DNA of 64,000 nt, from assembly GCA_030267565.1 (NCBI GenBank), contig BRXU01000003.1, forward strand, positions 4,997,001 through 5,061,000, given 5' to 3'. The notes below the pieces were generated by a model that saw only the letters and a program-made list of their open reading frames with translations, was not told the DNA's origin and did not search any database. Shown piece by piece: positions 1 through 15,167 of the stretch (its first letter is position 1; every line of letters begins with the position of its first letter). Position numbers and translations under genes: made by a program. Source of the stretch: Pleodorina starrii (lineage: Eukaryota > Chlorophyta > Chlorophyceae > Chlamydomonadales > Volvocaceae).

Positions 1-132
1 AATCCCACCTGCAAACACCCGATCAATCGGCTCGCAATCCAAGAAGATAAAGGCAACCAACAACCAGAATCCCACCTGCAAACACCCGATCAATCGACTC
101 GCCATCCAAGAAGATAAAGGCAACCACCGCCG
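1..132. repeat. Two-copy 67-bp tandem repeat
   Basis: A 67-bp unit beginning AATCCCACCTGCAAACACCC occurs at 1-67 and again from 68 to about 132, with a few substitutions. The first copy starts at the window edge, so the array may continue to the left. No coding role is visible. Confidence 0.9.
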
Positions 133-2689
<2,557 letters not shown>

Positions 2690-2690
<1 letters not shown>

Positions 2691-3923
2691 ACTCCGTCGC
2701 GGGAAATAATGACGGATATCCATGCCTTGGCGATGGCGGCGCATGAGACCGGACTCCGCGGGACAGTGCCATTCGAGGAGGACACGAAGGACAACACCGT
2801 CCGTTGGTCCGTCGCCGGCCATCCAGATCATCCTCTTTGGCCGACATTGCACCAAACCGTCTTTCACACGGTATGTACGCTCGCACTTGTCGTTCGTTGC
2901 TGCAGTTCAAAACGCCTCGGCAGAGCCCCAACCTACTCCGCGCCATGTTGTACACGCTCGACTGTAACCTAACGCTCGTCGTCAGACTCCGTCCGACCAG
3001 CCAACCACGCTTGTCACACAAGCATCGACACACCCGCCTCCCATGCATACACGCCGGTCTCAAAATGCACCGCATATGGGGCCGAATTACGGGATTGCCG
3101 CAGGCCCTTCAGTTTGTATTGAAATGTCGTCGTTCGCGATGCTTGCGGTCATGCGTCGTCAGCGCGCCAAAGTTTCGGAATCTGGCCTTGAAACCGGCGT
3201 TTGATGTGCTGACAATCCTTCAAAGAAGAGCTCGTCACATGCTTTAAACATTTGTGCTTATAACTAGCTCTTGGATTGCTACATACCGAAGCGGCTACAT
3301 ACCCTGCTAACCCTGGTTACTCGTACGGTTACGAAGTGGTAGCTGGACAGAACCTCATCATGTCATAAGCAAGGTGCGCCTCGAGCGTGTACATTGTATA
3401 AACAGATATAATTGTAATTGCACAGCCGGCATTGATTGAGAGTCGTGTTACGAGGTGGCCTCGTTCATTGCACCAAGACGGGTGCCGCACGACTTGGTTC
3501 GTCAAGACTCGTCGTGCGACCAACGGCATTAATGTTCAGTGCCCCAGCTTACGCACTGACAGCTACAATCAAAGTCTCAACCTAATCAATTGGGAACAGC
3601 GAAGTACTAAGAAATCGTCAGGTATGTATGCGCTCAACCAGCTTTTCCCCGCTCGTCGCTCGTCCGCCGTTCGTCCATCTGAATTCACTGAACGGCTGCG
3701 CGATATCAACAGCGCTTTCTTTGCACATTTCATTTGCAGAAAGCCTAATCCTAACGCTACTGAAACCGTCATTTCGGGCTGATATCGGACCCCGAAGCCG
3801 GCGGTGGCGGACGTTGCAGTGTGTTCCGGCGAACCATTCCGTCCTACGTTACTACATCGCTCGCCGGCAGATCGTCATCGGTTCAATTGCTTTACGCTGC
3901 TGTCGCCGACGATACATTACATG
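2690..3923 (+). other. Possible upstream exons of the kinase or a separate gene
   Basis: Several stretches look like exons but could not be joined. The frame at about 2700-2870 reads TDIHALAMAAHETGLRG and onward and ends at a good donor (cacacg|gtatgtac, near 2871). A second piece at about 3432-3621 ends at cgtcag|gtatgtat, and an acceptor lies near 3739 (catttgcag|aaagcc). No family is recognised in either piece. They could be 5' untranslated or N-terminal exons of the kinase, or remnants of another gene. Transcript data would decide. Confidence 0.3.
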
Positions 3924-6900
3924 AACAGGAGCAGCGAAGACAAGGGCTTGCGGCAGTACGAGCCCTTCCAGCAGGTTCTGGGGTGGACATCGGACGAGGA
4001 GCCAGGCGACGACAGCAGTCCGCCTCATCCGCTTGAAGGGACAGATTATGTGGCAGGACGAAGAGTTGGAGGAGGAGGAGGAGGAGGAGGAGGAGGAGGA
4101 GGAGGAGGAGGGGGAGGAGGAGGAGGAGGTGAAAGGAGCGCCGGGGCATTAGCAGGTGATGACGCAACGGAAGCCGTGCCAATCGGAGCGAGCGGAAGCG
4201 GCGGCAGAGGAGGCGGCCTTGGCGGCGCCAGCGCACGAGTCGCGGCGGCGGGGCGCCTCCATATCGTCCCGAAGGTGAACCTTCCGCCGGTGGTGAGCCG
4301 ATGGATGGGTGGGAGGTGTCGGCCTGCTCCGGCGCCCGCGCGGCGGCGCGCGGCTGTGGCTGTGGCTGGATCGCGGCGTCGTGCGTTGGTCGCTGCGTGT
4401 ATGTGCGTGACCTACCGTGTGGCCGGGCCACACCTGCTCCATCCCGCCCCATCAAGCCATCATCACCGTCTTTCGATTTCCCACGCAATTTTGAATGAAG
4501 GACCCCCCGCTGTGTTCCTCCACTGCGGTATCGTTCTTATTACCGCCCCCTGCCGCCTTCCCTTGCATTCCTCCTCACTCCATCCGCGCGCAGCAACAGG
4601 CAGCGGTGCAGCGGCGGCCGCAGCATCTCGACCCAGAGTGGGACCCGCTGCCCTCACCTCCACCGCCGCCGCCGCCAGCACCGCCCATCGCCATCCTCAT
4701 GACGTGGCGCAGCTGCCGGATCTCCGCTCTGCCGCGCGGAGGTGGTCGGCAGGGGCGACCGTTGCTGGGGCTGGCGGCGGGCTAGGTGCCAGGGGCGGCG
4801 GCGGCGGCGGTGTCGGCGGCAGCGGCGGCATCTGCGTCGGCCGCCTTTCCGGTCTCGAGGTCAAGCTGATGGCGTGGCAACTGGCGCGCGCGCTGAAGCA
4901 TCTTCACGAAAGAAAGGTACGGCATGGTGCCGGCTCGTCCAGTATTTAACTAATTTCCAACTTCACCAGCCAACAGACCCCGCTCGCACGCGATGCTACG
5001 ATCGATCCCCGCCGCCGCCGCCCGGCTCCTTCCGACCATCCCCAAGCGACCACCGACGCATATACGCACTTTCTCGCGCCCGCCCACGCTCCTTTTACCG
5101 CTTCCCCTCTCCTGTGCATGCAGATCGCCTACCGCGACATCCGCCCCGCTAACCTAATGCTGGACGATTCGGGGGTACTGAGACTGGCTGATTTCGGTGG
5201 CACAGCCAGGTGCGTGCAGCAGCTAGCCGGACGCGTGGTACGACACCTACCTTGGCGGCACGCGCGGCGGCTTGCATGGACCGCCTCCGCTACGCACGTA
5301 TGTACAACGCAGTCCAGGCCTGCTGCAACCTTCGCGTTAACTAACTAACGCCGCGTCATTGGCTGCTGCCGATCTCTCGCTCGATCTAAAATATATTAAA
5401 CGGAAGTGCCGGCGACCTCACGCGTATGTATGCCGTCGCCGCCCGCACGTACGCGTGTTGCTTCGAGCGTCGGCGCTTGCCGTGCGTCCCGGTTGTCGTC
5501 GTCCTCCTCGCCAGTCGTCGGCGCTGTCGTCGGTTATCGATAGCCTTCAGGACACAATGTGTACAGCCGAACGACCGAACATCAGCCCGCCAGCTGCTAA
5601 CCCCCTTCATGCCTCAAGCGCTGACGATACTCCCCGCCCCACGCACTCCACTCCCTCCCGGCTCCTGCGGTCGTCCCCGCAGGGCCCTTTCTCTCGGCCC
5701 ACGCCCCCGCGCCAATATCTCCCAACATCCCCAGGCGCAGCCCAAGCCTCAATCTCGGCCCCAAATTTCCCGTCCTTTTCCCGCCCTCCTCCTGGCCGCC
5801 TGCTGCTGTCGCTGCCTCCAGGTCCCTGCGGCCATCCGGATCCGGATCCGGGGGCGACCGCAACTCTTGGCCCGCGTCGCCCCACTCCCATTCCCAGCCC
5901 CTGCCTCTGCCCCAGCCCCTGACCCTGCCCCTTCGGGCTGCCACCCCCTCCTGGCGGTGGTACCAGCCGCCCGAAGTGCTCAGTAGCAACCAGTACGGCT
6001 ACGCCGCTGGTGAGTGAGTCATGTGGGGCGAGGGTGGATGCGCAGTATGTACGTAGTGAGTGGTGGGTGAGACTGCTGCGTTCGGTCCATCCGTAATTCC
6101 AGTCATGGGATCATGATGACCCGTGGGTCAGGCGCTTTGTTCGAAGTGCTCGGCGCTGCTGGTAGGTAGGTGCGGGATCGATCGCGACTCCCGCGAACGG
6201 AAACAGCACGTGTACGGCAGTACGGCAGCATCAGGATGGCGTTGCGTTACGTTCTGCTGCCGCTATCTGCTGCTGCCGCTAGCTAGGATGTTTGTTGTAA
6301 TAACTCCTTGCACGACACGGATTGCACCAACAGCTGCATGCTTGCATGCCGCAGCATCCACACAACTTTTGCCGCACCGACGCACGCACGCCCTTAGCTA
6401 CCTGCTGTACCCCGCCTGCTGTGCGTGCGCAGACGTGTGGTCGTACGGCTGTACGGTGGCGGAGCTTGCTACAGGGAAGCCGCTGTTCCCTGGCGCCTCG
6501 GAGGCTGACCAGCTGTTGCGCATCATGAAGTTCTGCGGGTGCGTGCGTAACATACACACATACGCTTATTGCTTAGGGTTAAGGGTTTAGGGTCGATCGA
6601 TGTGCGGCATGATTGGATGGATGGACGAAACGAAACGTGCGCTGACGAGTGACGTGTATGGGCGGGTGGAGGCAGGGCGGGGCCAGCAGCAGGTAGGGTT
6701 ACCGAGATACCGACCGACAATAGATTGAGAGTGATGGTATATTCCTACGAAATGGCACTGTGGGTCATTGTGGACGCAGGTAGGCCGGAGACACGGTACT
6801 GCTGGATCTATGAATCCCGGTCATCCAGAGTTAACCCCCGTGCGTGTTGTGGCCCTCTTGCTGGCCCTGCAACTACTACCACTTGCTAGTAGCCCTGCGT

Positions 6901-7185
6901 GGGAAGCATTCATGGATTGCTCACTAAATTGCCTTGTCATTGGACATACACGCGCCCGCCCGCCCGCCCGCCCGCAGCCTGCCTCCGTACGATCCGTACG
7001 GCTTCCTGCACGACAAACTGTCCGCCGCCGGAGCCGCTGCTGCTGACACCAGCGGCGGCAACGACCCGAAGCAACAGGCGCTTCTGGTCCGGCTGTTGGA
7101 GTCGTGTCTGCGACTGGATCCCAACGACCGCGTTACGATGGACGACATTCTGGTCTCGCCGTATTTTTTGGCGTGCAAACGCTGA
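3924..7185 (+). CDS. CMGC-like protein kinase with altered motifs (N-lobe unresolved)
   Basis: Eukaryotic Ser/Thr kinase catalytic domain. The resolved C-lobe uses exons ending at 4916, then 5124-5209, 5822-6009, 6433-6538 and 6978-7185 (stop), all phase-consistent. Visible motifs in order are helix E ([16 protein letters not shown]), the catalytic loop [13 protein letters not shown] (Tyr for His in HRD, Arg-Pro-Ala-Asn for KPEN; catalytic Asp and Asn kept), ADFGGTAR with DFG intact, RWYQPPEVL in place of a standard [24 protein letters not shown], and the closing [13 protein letters not shown]. The LFPG segment and the WYxxPEVL form are typical of CMGC kinases. About 45 extra residues rich in Ser, Pro and Gly sit between DFG and WYQPPE. 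The first exon frame is open from 3804, and the ATG at 3924 begins [16 protein letters not shown]. It contains a poly-Gly run, but I find no Gly-rich loop or VAIK lysine. A C-type intron repeat at about 4512-4545 followed by an acceptor near 4593 suggests that part of this frame is intron. It could be an active kinase with a missed exon or a pseudokinase. Confidence 0.75.
4062..4130 (+). repeat. (GGA)n tract
   Basis: A GGA/GGG run that encodes poly-Gly in the first-exon frame of the kinase model. It could be coding or lie in an unrecognised intron. Confidence 0.9.
6573..6592 (+). repeat. Short telomere-like motif in an intron
   Basis: Three imperfect TTAGGG/TTTAGGG units in the kinase intron, 34 bases after the donor at 6539. 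It resembles plant and green-algal telomere repeats but is short enough to arise by chance. Confidence 0.4.
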
Positions 7186-7918
7186 TAGACGGCGGTATGG
7201 ATCTGGAGGACCTGTTGTGAGACGGCGGTGCGCTCGCCGAACTGCCTACCGGTATCTATCTACCTGCCTATCTGCATACTCCTTGTGGAGCGCAGTTTCA
7301 TCTGCCACCGCTGCGCGCCAGCAGCAGTGGCAGGTGCGTCCATGAACAACCGAATGAATGAAACAGCCGCAGCAGGACGTAAAGGTGGCATGCAGCCAGC
7401 GGCGCGGGCGGCGGCGGCAAGCTTCCAAACAAACCAAACAAAGAAGGGCAATAAACGTCAGGCAGGGTCGGCACACCGTGACGCAAAGGGGCCGCCTCGT
7501 CCGTCTACGGCGCTGACGGATAGCTTAGCCAGGTAGCGACGGTAGGTGGCAGCAAGTCCTGCTGTACCGCCGCCGCCGACGACGACGACGGGGGATGTGT
7601 CCCGCCCGCATTGACAGCCTGTGCAGCTCCATCCATCCCTGCCGTCTTCAATCATCTCTCCTCTCCTGAGCATGCACTGCATGCGGATGGAGTCCACCGT
7701 TGCAAGCGCGCTGCGCTGCGCTACCAGCTAGGCAGCCCCCCGAGTGCTGAGTGCGTGGTGGTGCAGCGCGTCACTTGGCGGCCGCAGCGCGGGCAGCAGC
7801 AGCAGCTTTCGATGGAGGCGGCGGCGAGAACGGTGGCAGCAACGGCAACGGCAGCGATAGCGGCGGCAGGTGCGTGGCAAGCCACTGCGGCCGCGCTCCT
7901 GGATGGCTGGGCGCCATG

Positions 7919-7950
7919 ACCTTCGGCCCGAGATCCTTAGGGCCGAAGGT
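7919..7950. repeat. Perfect 11-bp hairpin
   Basis: ACCTTCGGCCC (7919-7929) and GGGCCGAAGGT (7940-7950) form a perfect stem with a 10-nt loop. It lies 734 bp beyond the kinase stop. It could be a 3'-end structure or a transposon scar. Confidence 0.8.
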
Positions 7951-10353
7951 GCCAGCAGGCTAGGGTGCGTGGGACGAGCGAGACGGCTTTGATGTGATGT
8001 GGGCCGCCCTGCTCGGGGCTAACTAGTATATATACCGCCAGGCCATCCACTTATGAACGTAATGGACGGCCGCCGAATTCATGAGCCACCTTGAGTGTAT
8101 GTGTGGGTGTGTGTCTTCGAGATTCCCCCGGTAGCTAGATGCAGGCGGCGGGCAATGGATGTTTCGGGAAACGCCAAGCCGCCGACCCGCGCCGCGCGCC
8201 TTCCCGCCGCCGGGCCGTTTGCTTCCCGCCATCCACCGGCAGCAGGCAGGTGTGCACGCAGGGGAGAGCAGCAGGTGCCACCAATCGACCGCAGCTGGCT
8301 GAATGAATGAAACGTAAAACGCAGAGTCGAGGACCCTCCGCCGTTTCAGATTCGGGAGCGGCGTCTGTGCGTCCGGAGACGTGGTCAGCCACCGGTTCGG
8401 GGCCACCGGCGTGCGGTCGAGCGGCGGCGGAGACGTGTGGCTGACCTGCCGCGCGGACCTTGACCTACCCGCGTGCACACAACTAATAACAGGGCGCGCG
8501 TTTTCGTCTATCTGCGCTGCGCCTGCGCCGCTTGCGTGCTGGGCTGCTGTTTGTTCGGCCATCGTCCGCCCACAGCCACGCGCACGAAGCCGCGCTGTGC
8601 ATTGCATGGGTTAGCTAGGGCGCGTGCGGGGGGGCGGGCGAGGAGGCTGCATGCACGCATACACGCACCCACGCACGGGCTGATCGCCTCCAGCTACAAC
8701 TGTCATTATTTGGACGAGTGCGGCCGGCGCAAGTAAGGGGTAGACAGAACGGTGCATGTTCGTGCTTGTGTTGATGCGGCGATGTGGTGCTGCTGCGGAC
8801 TTTCTTCTTAAGATGGTTTCCCAGGATTTCCTTTTGGAGCTTTGCCAGGCGAGGTGCAACCCCATCCGCCCTTCGGTTATTACACGCAATGATCGAAATG
8901 CTGCTGCAATTCGGTTGGATGGTACGAACATGCTGGTTTAAATGTACCTAAAATACATTTTGATCGCGGAAGGTTGAAGTAGTTATTGCTGATCGATGGC
9001 TCTACGATCGGCGTTACTATTACTCAAGTGGTCAGGGCTCAGCATCCCGCCAGGACTAGCGCCGTACTTGTACAGTACTTGCACGGTGTCCGTCCAAAAC
9101 AGGAATTAAGTTCGGACCGTAGACTTTGTGGGTTTTGATCATCATCCAATTCTCAAGTTCAATGAAAGCATAGAGCGTGTACAGTGACGCGCACTTTTAC
9201 ATCGATGCCTTCAGCAGTTCACGCGAATCGGCAGCGGGACGAGCACGCACGACGGCGACACGCACGCACGGCACGACAGGCAGGCACAACTCCCTTGCGC
9301 CACCTTCAAACAACCTGCGGTTTTCTGCTACCGACACGAGACACTCCAACTAACCACGCATGCTATGCACAGCACACACAGGAAAACAGTTTCAGCGACG
9401 AAGATACAATACCGTTGCGAGGGGCTCCTATGGAGTCCCACTTTGCATCACACTTTGCATCCCATGTTCAGAATCCAGAACGCTGGAGCTAACCCGCCGC
9501 CCACTTGCCACGTACGCGTCTCCTGCCTAACGACGAACATCCGCTGCCTAGTAATCCAACCACACAGACACACAGACACACAGGGCCGTCGCTTTGTGGA
9601 ATGGAAGGGTGTCTGGACCTTGCCGCACGCAACACCCTACAAAAATAAAAAAGAAGAATGCAGGCGATGGATGCTTGGGGACGAATACGGATGGGAACGA
9701 AGATAGATGGGGAGGGAGGGAGGGAGGGAGGGAGGGCGGGAGGACAGCGCGCGGTGGACATGTGGCTGGCAATGAGGCCACCAGGTCAATCCTACACGCA
9801 CTCCAAAAATGAATGGCATTAATGGAAAGCCCTCGGCGCCGTCCGCTGAGCCAACGAAGGACCGTGACAAGAATGAATACCCTTCCAGGGCGGCCATTCG
9901 GGCTCGTACTGGCCGATCATCACAGTCACCATCGAGTCCCGGCGGGCGCGCGCGCGCGAGAGAGAGAGAGAGCCAAGCCCCCAAACTTCAGCCCCAACCT
10001 ACCCTCCGCGCGACATCCCTAGCTAGGCTGCACTACTCTTAAGGGAGGACGTGCAGGAGCAACACCTTTAAGAACCAGCGATCGAGCCCTGCATGCTACC
10101 CGCAGACCCTTGCCTTCAAAAGATAATTACACACTATGTACAAGAGGATCAACACAGCGCGGTGCCCACACGCACACGCACAGGCACACGCACATGCGGC
10201 GCCCGCAGCCTCTGCGGCTACGATTGCCGCCAGGCGCAGACAGTCGAGTGTGTGTGTGTACGCTCGAGCATACCTGCGAGCGCGTGCCCCTGCCCCAACT
10301 CTATCCTCTCACTTGATCATCACTTGATCACTTGATCACTTAGGGCTACAATC

Positions 10354-10358
10354 TTACA
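10354..10358 (-). terminator. TGTAA poly(A) signal of pherophorin 1
   Basis: TTACA on the plus strand reads TGTAA on the minus strand, about 270 nt beyond the stop codon. TGTAA is the usual poly(A) signal of volvocine algae. Confidence 0.6.
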
Positions 10359-10628
10359 AAGCTAACTAGCTATCTAAGGCGACTGACACCGCGCCGCACC
10401 CGCACCCGCAACCACACCTACCGCACCACGCCACTCCGCACCGCACCGCGCCTCGCTCACTGTGCCGCATCCCGCGGCCACTTCAGAAGCACGCAGGCAC
10501 CTGGACATGACGCGCGTGCGCGCACGACGCACGGCGAGGTGAAGGACAGGAGTACGTCCGACGCGGCTCAGCTAAGTACTTCTTCTTCTTCTTCTTCTGC
10601 TGCTGCTGCTGCTAGCTGTTGCCGCCCC

Positions 10629-13600
10629 TTACAGCAGCCGCCTGCCGCTGCCGCTGCCCTCAACGGATCCGAAGCTACCGAGCGGGCAGCAGCTGCGGTC
10701 ATCGGAGAAGAGTGCGTAGATGCACTGCCCGCGGTCTCCGCGGAAGCAGAAGCTTGACAAGGTGGGGCAGGCGGAGGTGGCGCTCAGCTCCAGGCACAGC
10801 TGTCGGCCGGCGGCGGGGATGGAGCCGCGCTTGAGGTTGAGTCCAGGGAGCTTGAAGGTCTTGGGGCCCCACTGCTGGTCCACCTTGACGCCATCCAGCG
10901 TAGCGCGCTTGACGCTGCTGCGGCAGGCGTCCTTGCTCCAGAGCTCCAGTTTCTTGAGGCCGGAGCTGCAGCAGGAGTTGTCGGGGTCGGAGCATTCGTT
11001 GGCGGTTAGGTTGAGGCACACCAGGCGGTTGTTGGTTGAGGTGCGGGTGACGGTTGGCGTGAAGCTGAGGGCGAATGGGATGAGGGAGCTGGTGCGATTG
11101 CACTTGCAGAAGGGGAAGGAGGTGCTGAGGATGGCCGGGGCGGGCGGCGGCGGGCGGCGGAAGAAGGGCACGAAGGGGATGCCCGGGGGTTCGGGGCTGG
11201 GCGGGTCGGGTGGGAGGGGGGATGGGGGCGGCGGGGAGGGAGGTGGAGGGGAGGGAGGTGGAGGGGAGGGAGGCGGAGGGGAGGGAGGAGGAGGGGAGGG
11301 AGGAAGAGGCGAAGGCGGGAGGGGGCTGGGGGGGCGGGGGGAAGGAGGAGGAGGGGAGGGAGGGGGAGGGGAGGGAGGAGGAGGGGAAGGTGGAGGAGGA
11401 CTGGGCGGGAGTGGAGAGGGCGGGAGCGGGCTAGGAGGGCGAGGGGAGGGAGGGGGAGGGGAGGGAGGAGGAGGGGAGGGAGGAAGTGGCGAAGGAGGAA
11501 GGGGGCTGGGCGGGAGGGGCGAAGGAGGAAGGGGGCTGGGTGGGAGGGGCGAAGGAGGAAGGGGGCTGGGTGGGAGGGGCGAAGGAGGAAGGGGGCTGGG
11601 CGGGAGGGGCGAAGGAGGAAGGGGACCGGGTGGGAGGGGCGAAGGAGGAAGGGGGCTGGGCGGGAGGGGCGAAGGAGGAAGGGGGCTGGGTGGGAGGGGC
11701 GAAGGAGGAAGGGGGCTGGGCGGGAGCGGGGACGGGGGAAGGGGGCTGGGGGGAAGGGGTGAGGGAGGAAGCGGGCTGGGAGGGGAAGGCGAAGGGGGAG
11801 AGGGGCTGGGAGGGGGAGGCGAAGGGGGAGGGGGGCTGGGAGGAGGGGGAGAAGGGGGAGAGGGGCTGGGAGGGGGAGGCGAAGGGGGAGAGGGGCGGGG
11901 AGGGGGAGGGGAGGGCGGAGGGGGGCTGGGAGGGAAGGGAGACGGTGGTTGCGGACTTGGCGGGGGCGGCGAAGGAGGGGGAGGGCTTGGCGGCGGTGGC
12001 GAAGGCGGAGGAGGAGACGGCGGCAGGGGACTGGGAGGAAGCGGCGAAGGCGGGCTGGGAGAAGGCGGCCGGGGGCTAGGCGGCCGTGGCGACGGCGGCG
12101 GCGGCGACGGCGGCGGCGGCGGCGGCGGCGACGGCGGCGACGGCGACGGTGGCGGGGGGCTGGGCGGCGGTGGGCTGGGCGGCAGGGGACTTGGTGGCAG
12201 TGGCGACGGCGGTGGCGGGCTCGGCGGCGGCGGCGACGGTGGGGGCGGGAAAACGCCCAGATGGCCCACGGGACAGCAGTCGCAGGTGCCGCCCTGAACC
12301 ACCGAGTAGGTGCAGGTGCCGTCGCCCTGCGGGCACAGCTCCTCCAGGGAGGCGCAGGGGCTGCTCAGAAACATGCAGATCTGACGGCCGTCAGCATTGT
12401 CGGCGGTGAGGTTGAGGCCGGGCATCTTGTACAGAGCCTTGTCCTCATCAGCGCCGTACAGCTCGAACGTCGGTGCCGGCGCGCGGTCGCCATCGATGGT
12501 GACCCTGGAAACCGCGAGTTTGCAGTGGGTGCCTGTTTAGGAAATGGAGGAGGGAAGGGGAAGGGAGCGCGGAGAAGGGAAGGGAGGGGCGGGGGCGGAC
12601 GCGTCAGGGTGGGGAGGGAGGGGTATTCTGTGGGAAAATAGAGGGGCAAACTGGGTAATCCTGAAGTGAGATATTTTAAATATACGTAATTAGACTTTTC
12701 TGTGCCCGGGGACGGAGCGACGTGCACAGGCGGGCGAGCTGCTGGGCGACTGTCACAAACGGTGTCAGATGCAGTATCTTTGAGTTTGGATGAGTAAGGC
12801 GCTGCCCGCTGCCGGCGAGCGGTGCGGAGGGATTGGCTGGGGGGGCGCGGGTGGCGGACTGGGGGAAGACGGAAGGAGCCTCACTAATACGAAAGACGCG
12901 GAATGCGTTGGCGCGGGGCGCAAGGGTTGATATATGATTAGGTGGGCGTGGCGGCGAGCGAGCAGTGTTAGTAATGTAAGGGCGCAGTTGGGCCGGTGAT
13001 AAGGAGTGAAGTTTGGACATTTGATTTTGATGAACCGCGATGAACCGCAAGGCAAAACTCCTGTCTCTTCTACGTTTGCCGCGTGCGGCGTTACGGAAAA
13101 ATCAGTGCTACTCGGTCCGAATTCGGGCTCTTACGCTTGATGGCATAAATGTTTCGGCCTCGGCTCATCATCGGAGAAACGCGAAGAATGAGCCGCAGGC
13201 CTCGGAATGCAGGTCGTACGTGAGGCAAGAAATTTTGGCTTGCAAATATACGAGTGGCTTGAAAATTATCAAAAGCAGCCTAAGCGACCTACGGGTTGTT
13301 GGTTCAAGCGAAACACGGTAGATGGGCATCCCATCGGCAAATCGAACCTGAGCGCTGAAAGCGAGAGCACACCTCACTCACCTACGGAGATTGCAAGCTT
13401 GTTATAGAAGATGTCCGGCCTGCAGCAAGCGCTGCCTGGCCTGGCGCAGGGGACGACGCGCGCTGTGAAGCAGACCTTGTTTCCGCGCACGGTGTATGCT
13501 GGGTCGATCCGGAGTTGCGACTGCGCTGGATCACGGTTGCATCCAAAAGGCGGAAAGACCTCCAGATAGGCCTGAAGTAACTGCCTGCGGTCGTGAAGGT

Positions 13601-13771
13601 GCGCGCGGGTTGATTGTCATGTCGGGCGCGACCGAACCGTTGGCGTTCGTTAACATCAACAGTCGAGCTACCGCGCACAAGAAACATTTTACACGTTTCT
13701 TACCTGTTTGCAAGAGCTGGCGTTGCTATGGCAAGGAGGAGGGCCAGCAGGACGAGTCCCGTGCGCCGCAT
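10629..13771 (-). CDS. Pherophorin 1 (extracellular-matrix glycoprotein)
   Basis: Secreted structural glycoprotein of the volvocine extracellular matrix. Three exons: 13771-13704 (signal peptide), 13584-13382, and 12532-10629 (stop). The spliced frame is complete at 724 aa. The start gives [21 protein letters not shown], a clear signal peptide. The N-terminal pherophorin domain (about residues 24-185) has EVFPPFGC and [10 protein letters not shown], followed by [15 protein letters not shown] and a Cys-rich end (CDCCPVG). A Pro/Ser-rich rod follows (about 190-555) made of [10 protein letters not shown] and SPRPP units, the usual target for proline hydroxylation and arabinosylation. The C-terminal pherophorin domain (about 565-724) starts FPFCKCN and ends in a serine/glycine tail. 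It is the downstream member of a tandem pair with the gene at 17925-21540; intron positions and phases (2 and 1) are the same. The second intron is about 850 bp. Confidence 0.95.
11501..11770 (-). repeat. 30-bp coding repeat in the pherophorin 1 rod
   Basis: A 30-bp unit (plus strand GGGCGAAGGAGGAAGGGGGC plus ten bases) is repeated about nine times and encodes tandem [10 protein letters not shown]. The repeats differ at only a few positions, which suggests recent expansion or gene conversion inside the rod. Confidence 0.9.
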
Positions 13772-15167
13772 GGTAGTGGGCGTTGTTCGATAGCCGCGCC
13801 TCAATGTCGCAGAGGCGCGCACTTCCGAATTGGTGACCTTTATGGCTGAAGTTAAAGGCAGCTTGATCTGGTCCTTTGAAGTTTGCAATCGGGGACTTGC
13901 TCCTCGCTCGGCATACAGTGCCTTGCCCGGTAAGCCGCGACTCACCCAATTTGGATATGAACCTAAAAGGGAAGTTTGGGAGTAGTTCCCGGTTTGCCGG
14001 GTGCAGGCCCACTGTTGATGGACCAAGCCTGCCTGGATCTGACAGCCTCAAGGCCCGTGACAATTTGCGTACAGTACTAAGCAACGGCAATCAACCAGCA
14101 ACTCATCAACCTTGTTGTTAGGTTGGGTTTGAGATGCGAAGTTGAACTGCATTGAGCGGATACTTATAAGTATTTAAACCGCACATCTTACTACAGACGC
14201 CCACCAACCTCGTGCGTAGACGACGGTTCGGGTTCGTAGCCTACGATTCACGTAAGATGTTACTGGTCGCTTCGTCTGTGTAGGCCAAGTGTCAGCGTTC
14301 AACATCAGAACTGCTGCCCAGAGTCGCGAGGCAAGATATACATGTACTGGAATCATCTACATTATAAAGTTTGACTACCGGTATTACTAAGTCAACTCTT
14401 CTGCGCTTTGCACTTTTTCGCAACGAAACGCACCGGCAACCAACCATAAAACGAAGTTGGGTCGGACACCGGTGGAATTAGCATGGAATTATATCGCAGT
14501 AAGTCATTGTGGTACATCAAGTCATTAGAACGTTTAGGAATGAAAAAATGTCCTAGGGCCCTCTAAATTCATAGTAACCAACGAACCAGAACGAACGGAG
14601 GTAGGTGTTACTTATGTATGTCTAGGTCACAGGATCAACGACCTTGCAGCATTCAGGTAATTTTCGATATATCGAGTTATCGACCCAGCAAAACCCATTG
14701 CGCTAAGCCGGGCATAATCACACCTTCACCGCGACGGTTCGAAAAATGCGATTATATAGCTGCCGTCTATCTAGCTAAGGTAGGCTCGCTGCTTTAACCA
14801 CGATAAAAACAGAGGCTCATTCCTAACAGTAGGTTTTGATCATCAGGCCTTTACGGTTTGGCCCTCGACGCCGTTCCGATGACCATGCCCTGGTTGCTGG
14901 TTATTACAGCTCCTGCCGCACATATATACAGGTCGTCTCTAAATACCTTTTTCTTTGCTCCCACGTTATGCTCTTATTGAACATTAGTCTTCCGTATGCG
15001 GTTCCCAGAGTTGCTCCCTTCATCATCCAGTGTCCCGAGGCTCACAAAAGCCCTCAGGCGCCCGCCGGGATGCGAAGCATCCGGGTAAGGCGAAACACCT
15101 TGAAATTGTGCTGCGGCAGACGCGAGGCTGGAAATTCTCTGAGGATGCTTGTATGTTGGGGGGAAGG

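Larger units (their letters stand above)
7186..10628. other. Intergenic region, kinase to pherophorin 1
   Basis: No convincing gene in 3.4 kb. The region holds a perfect hairpin (7919-7950), GGGA repeats near 9711-9737, a CG/GA purine run near 9949-9972, CTTGATCA-type repeats at 10313-10342, and CA-rich stretches near 10160-10200. Open frames are short, rich in Arg, Ala and Pro, and overlap on both strands, as expected of GC-rich non-coding DNA. The poly(A) signal of pherophorin 1 lies at 10354-10358. Confidence 0.5.

Noticed and set aside
5898..5957. Later acceptors for the kinase exon before WYQPPE
   Set aside because: The AGs at 5896-5897 and 5914-5915 give the wrong phase with the donor at 5210; only the acceptor before 5822 keeps the frame.
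10720..12641. Long plus-strand Gly/Glu/Arg frames over pherophorin 1
   Set aside because: They are the antisense of the SPPPP rod; the minus strand has a signal peptide, Cys-rich domains and consistent splice sites.
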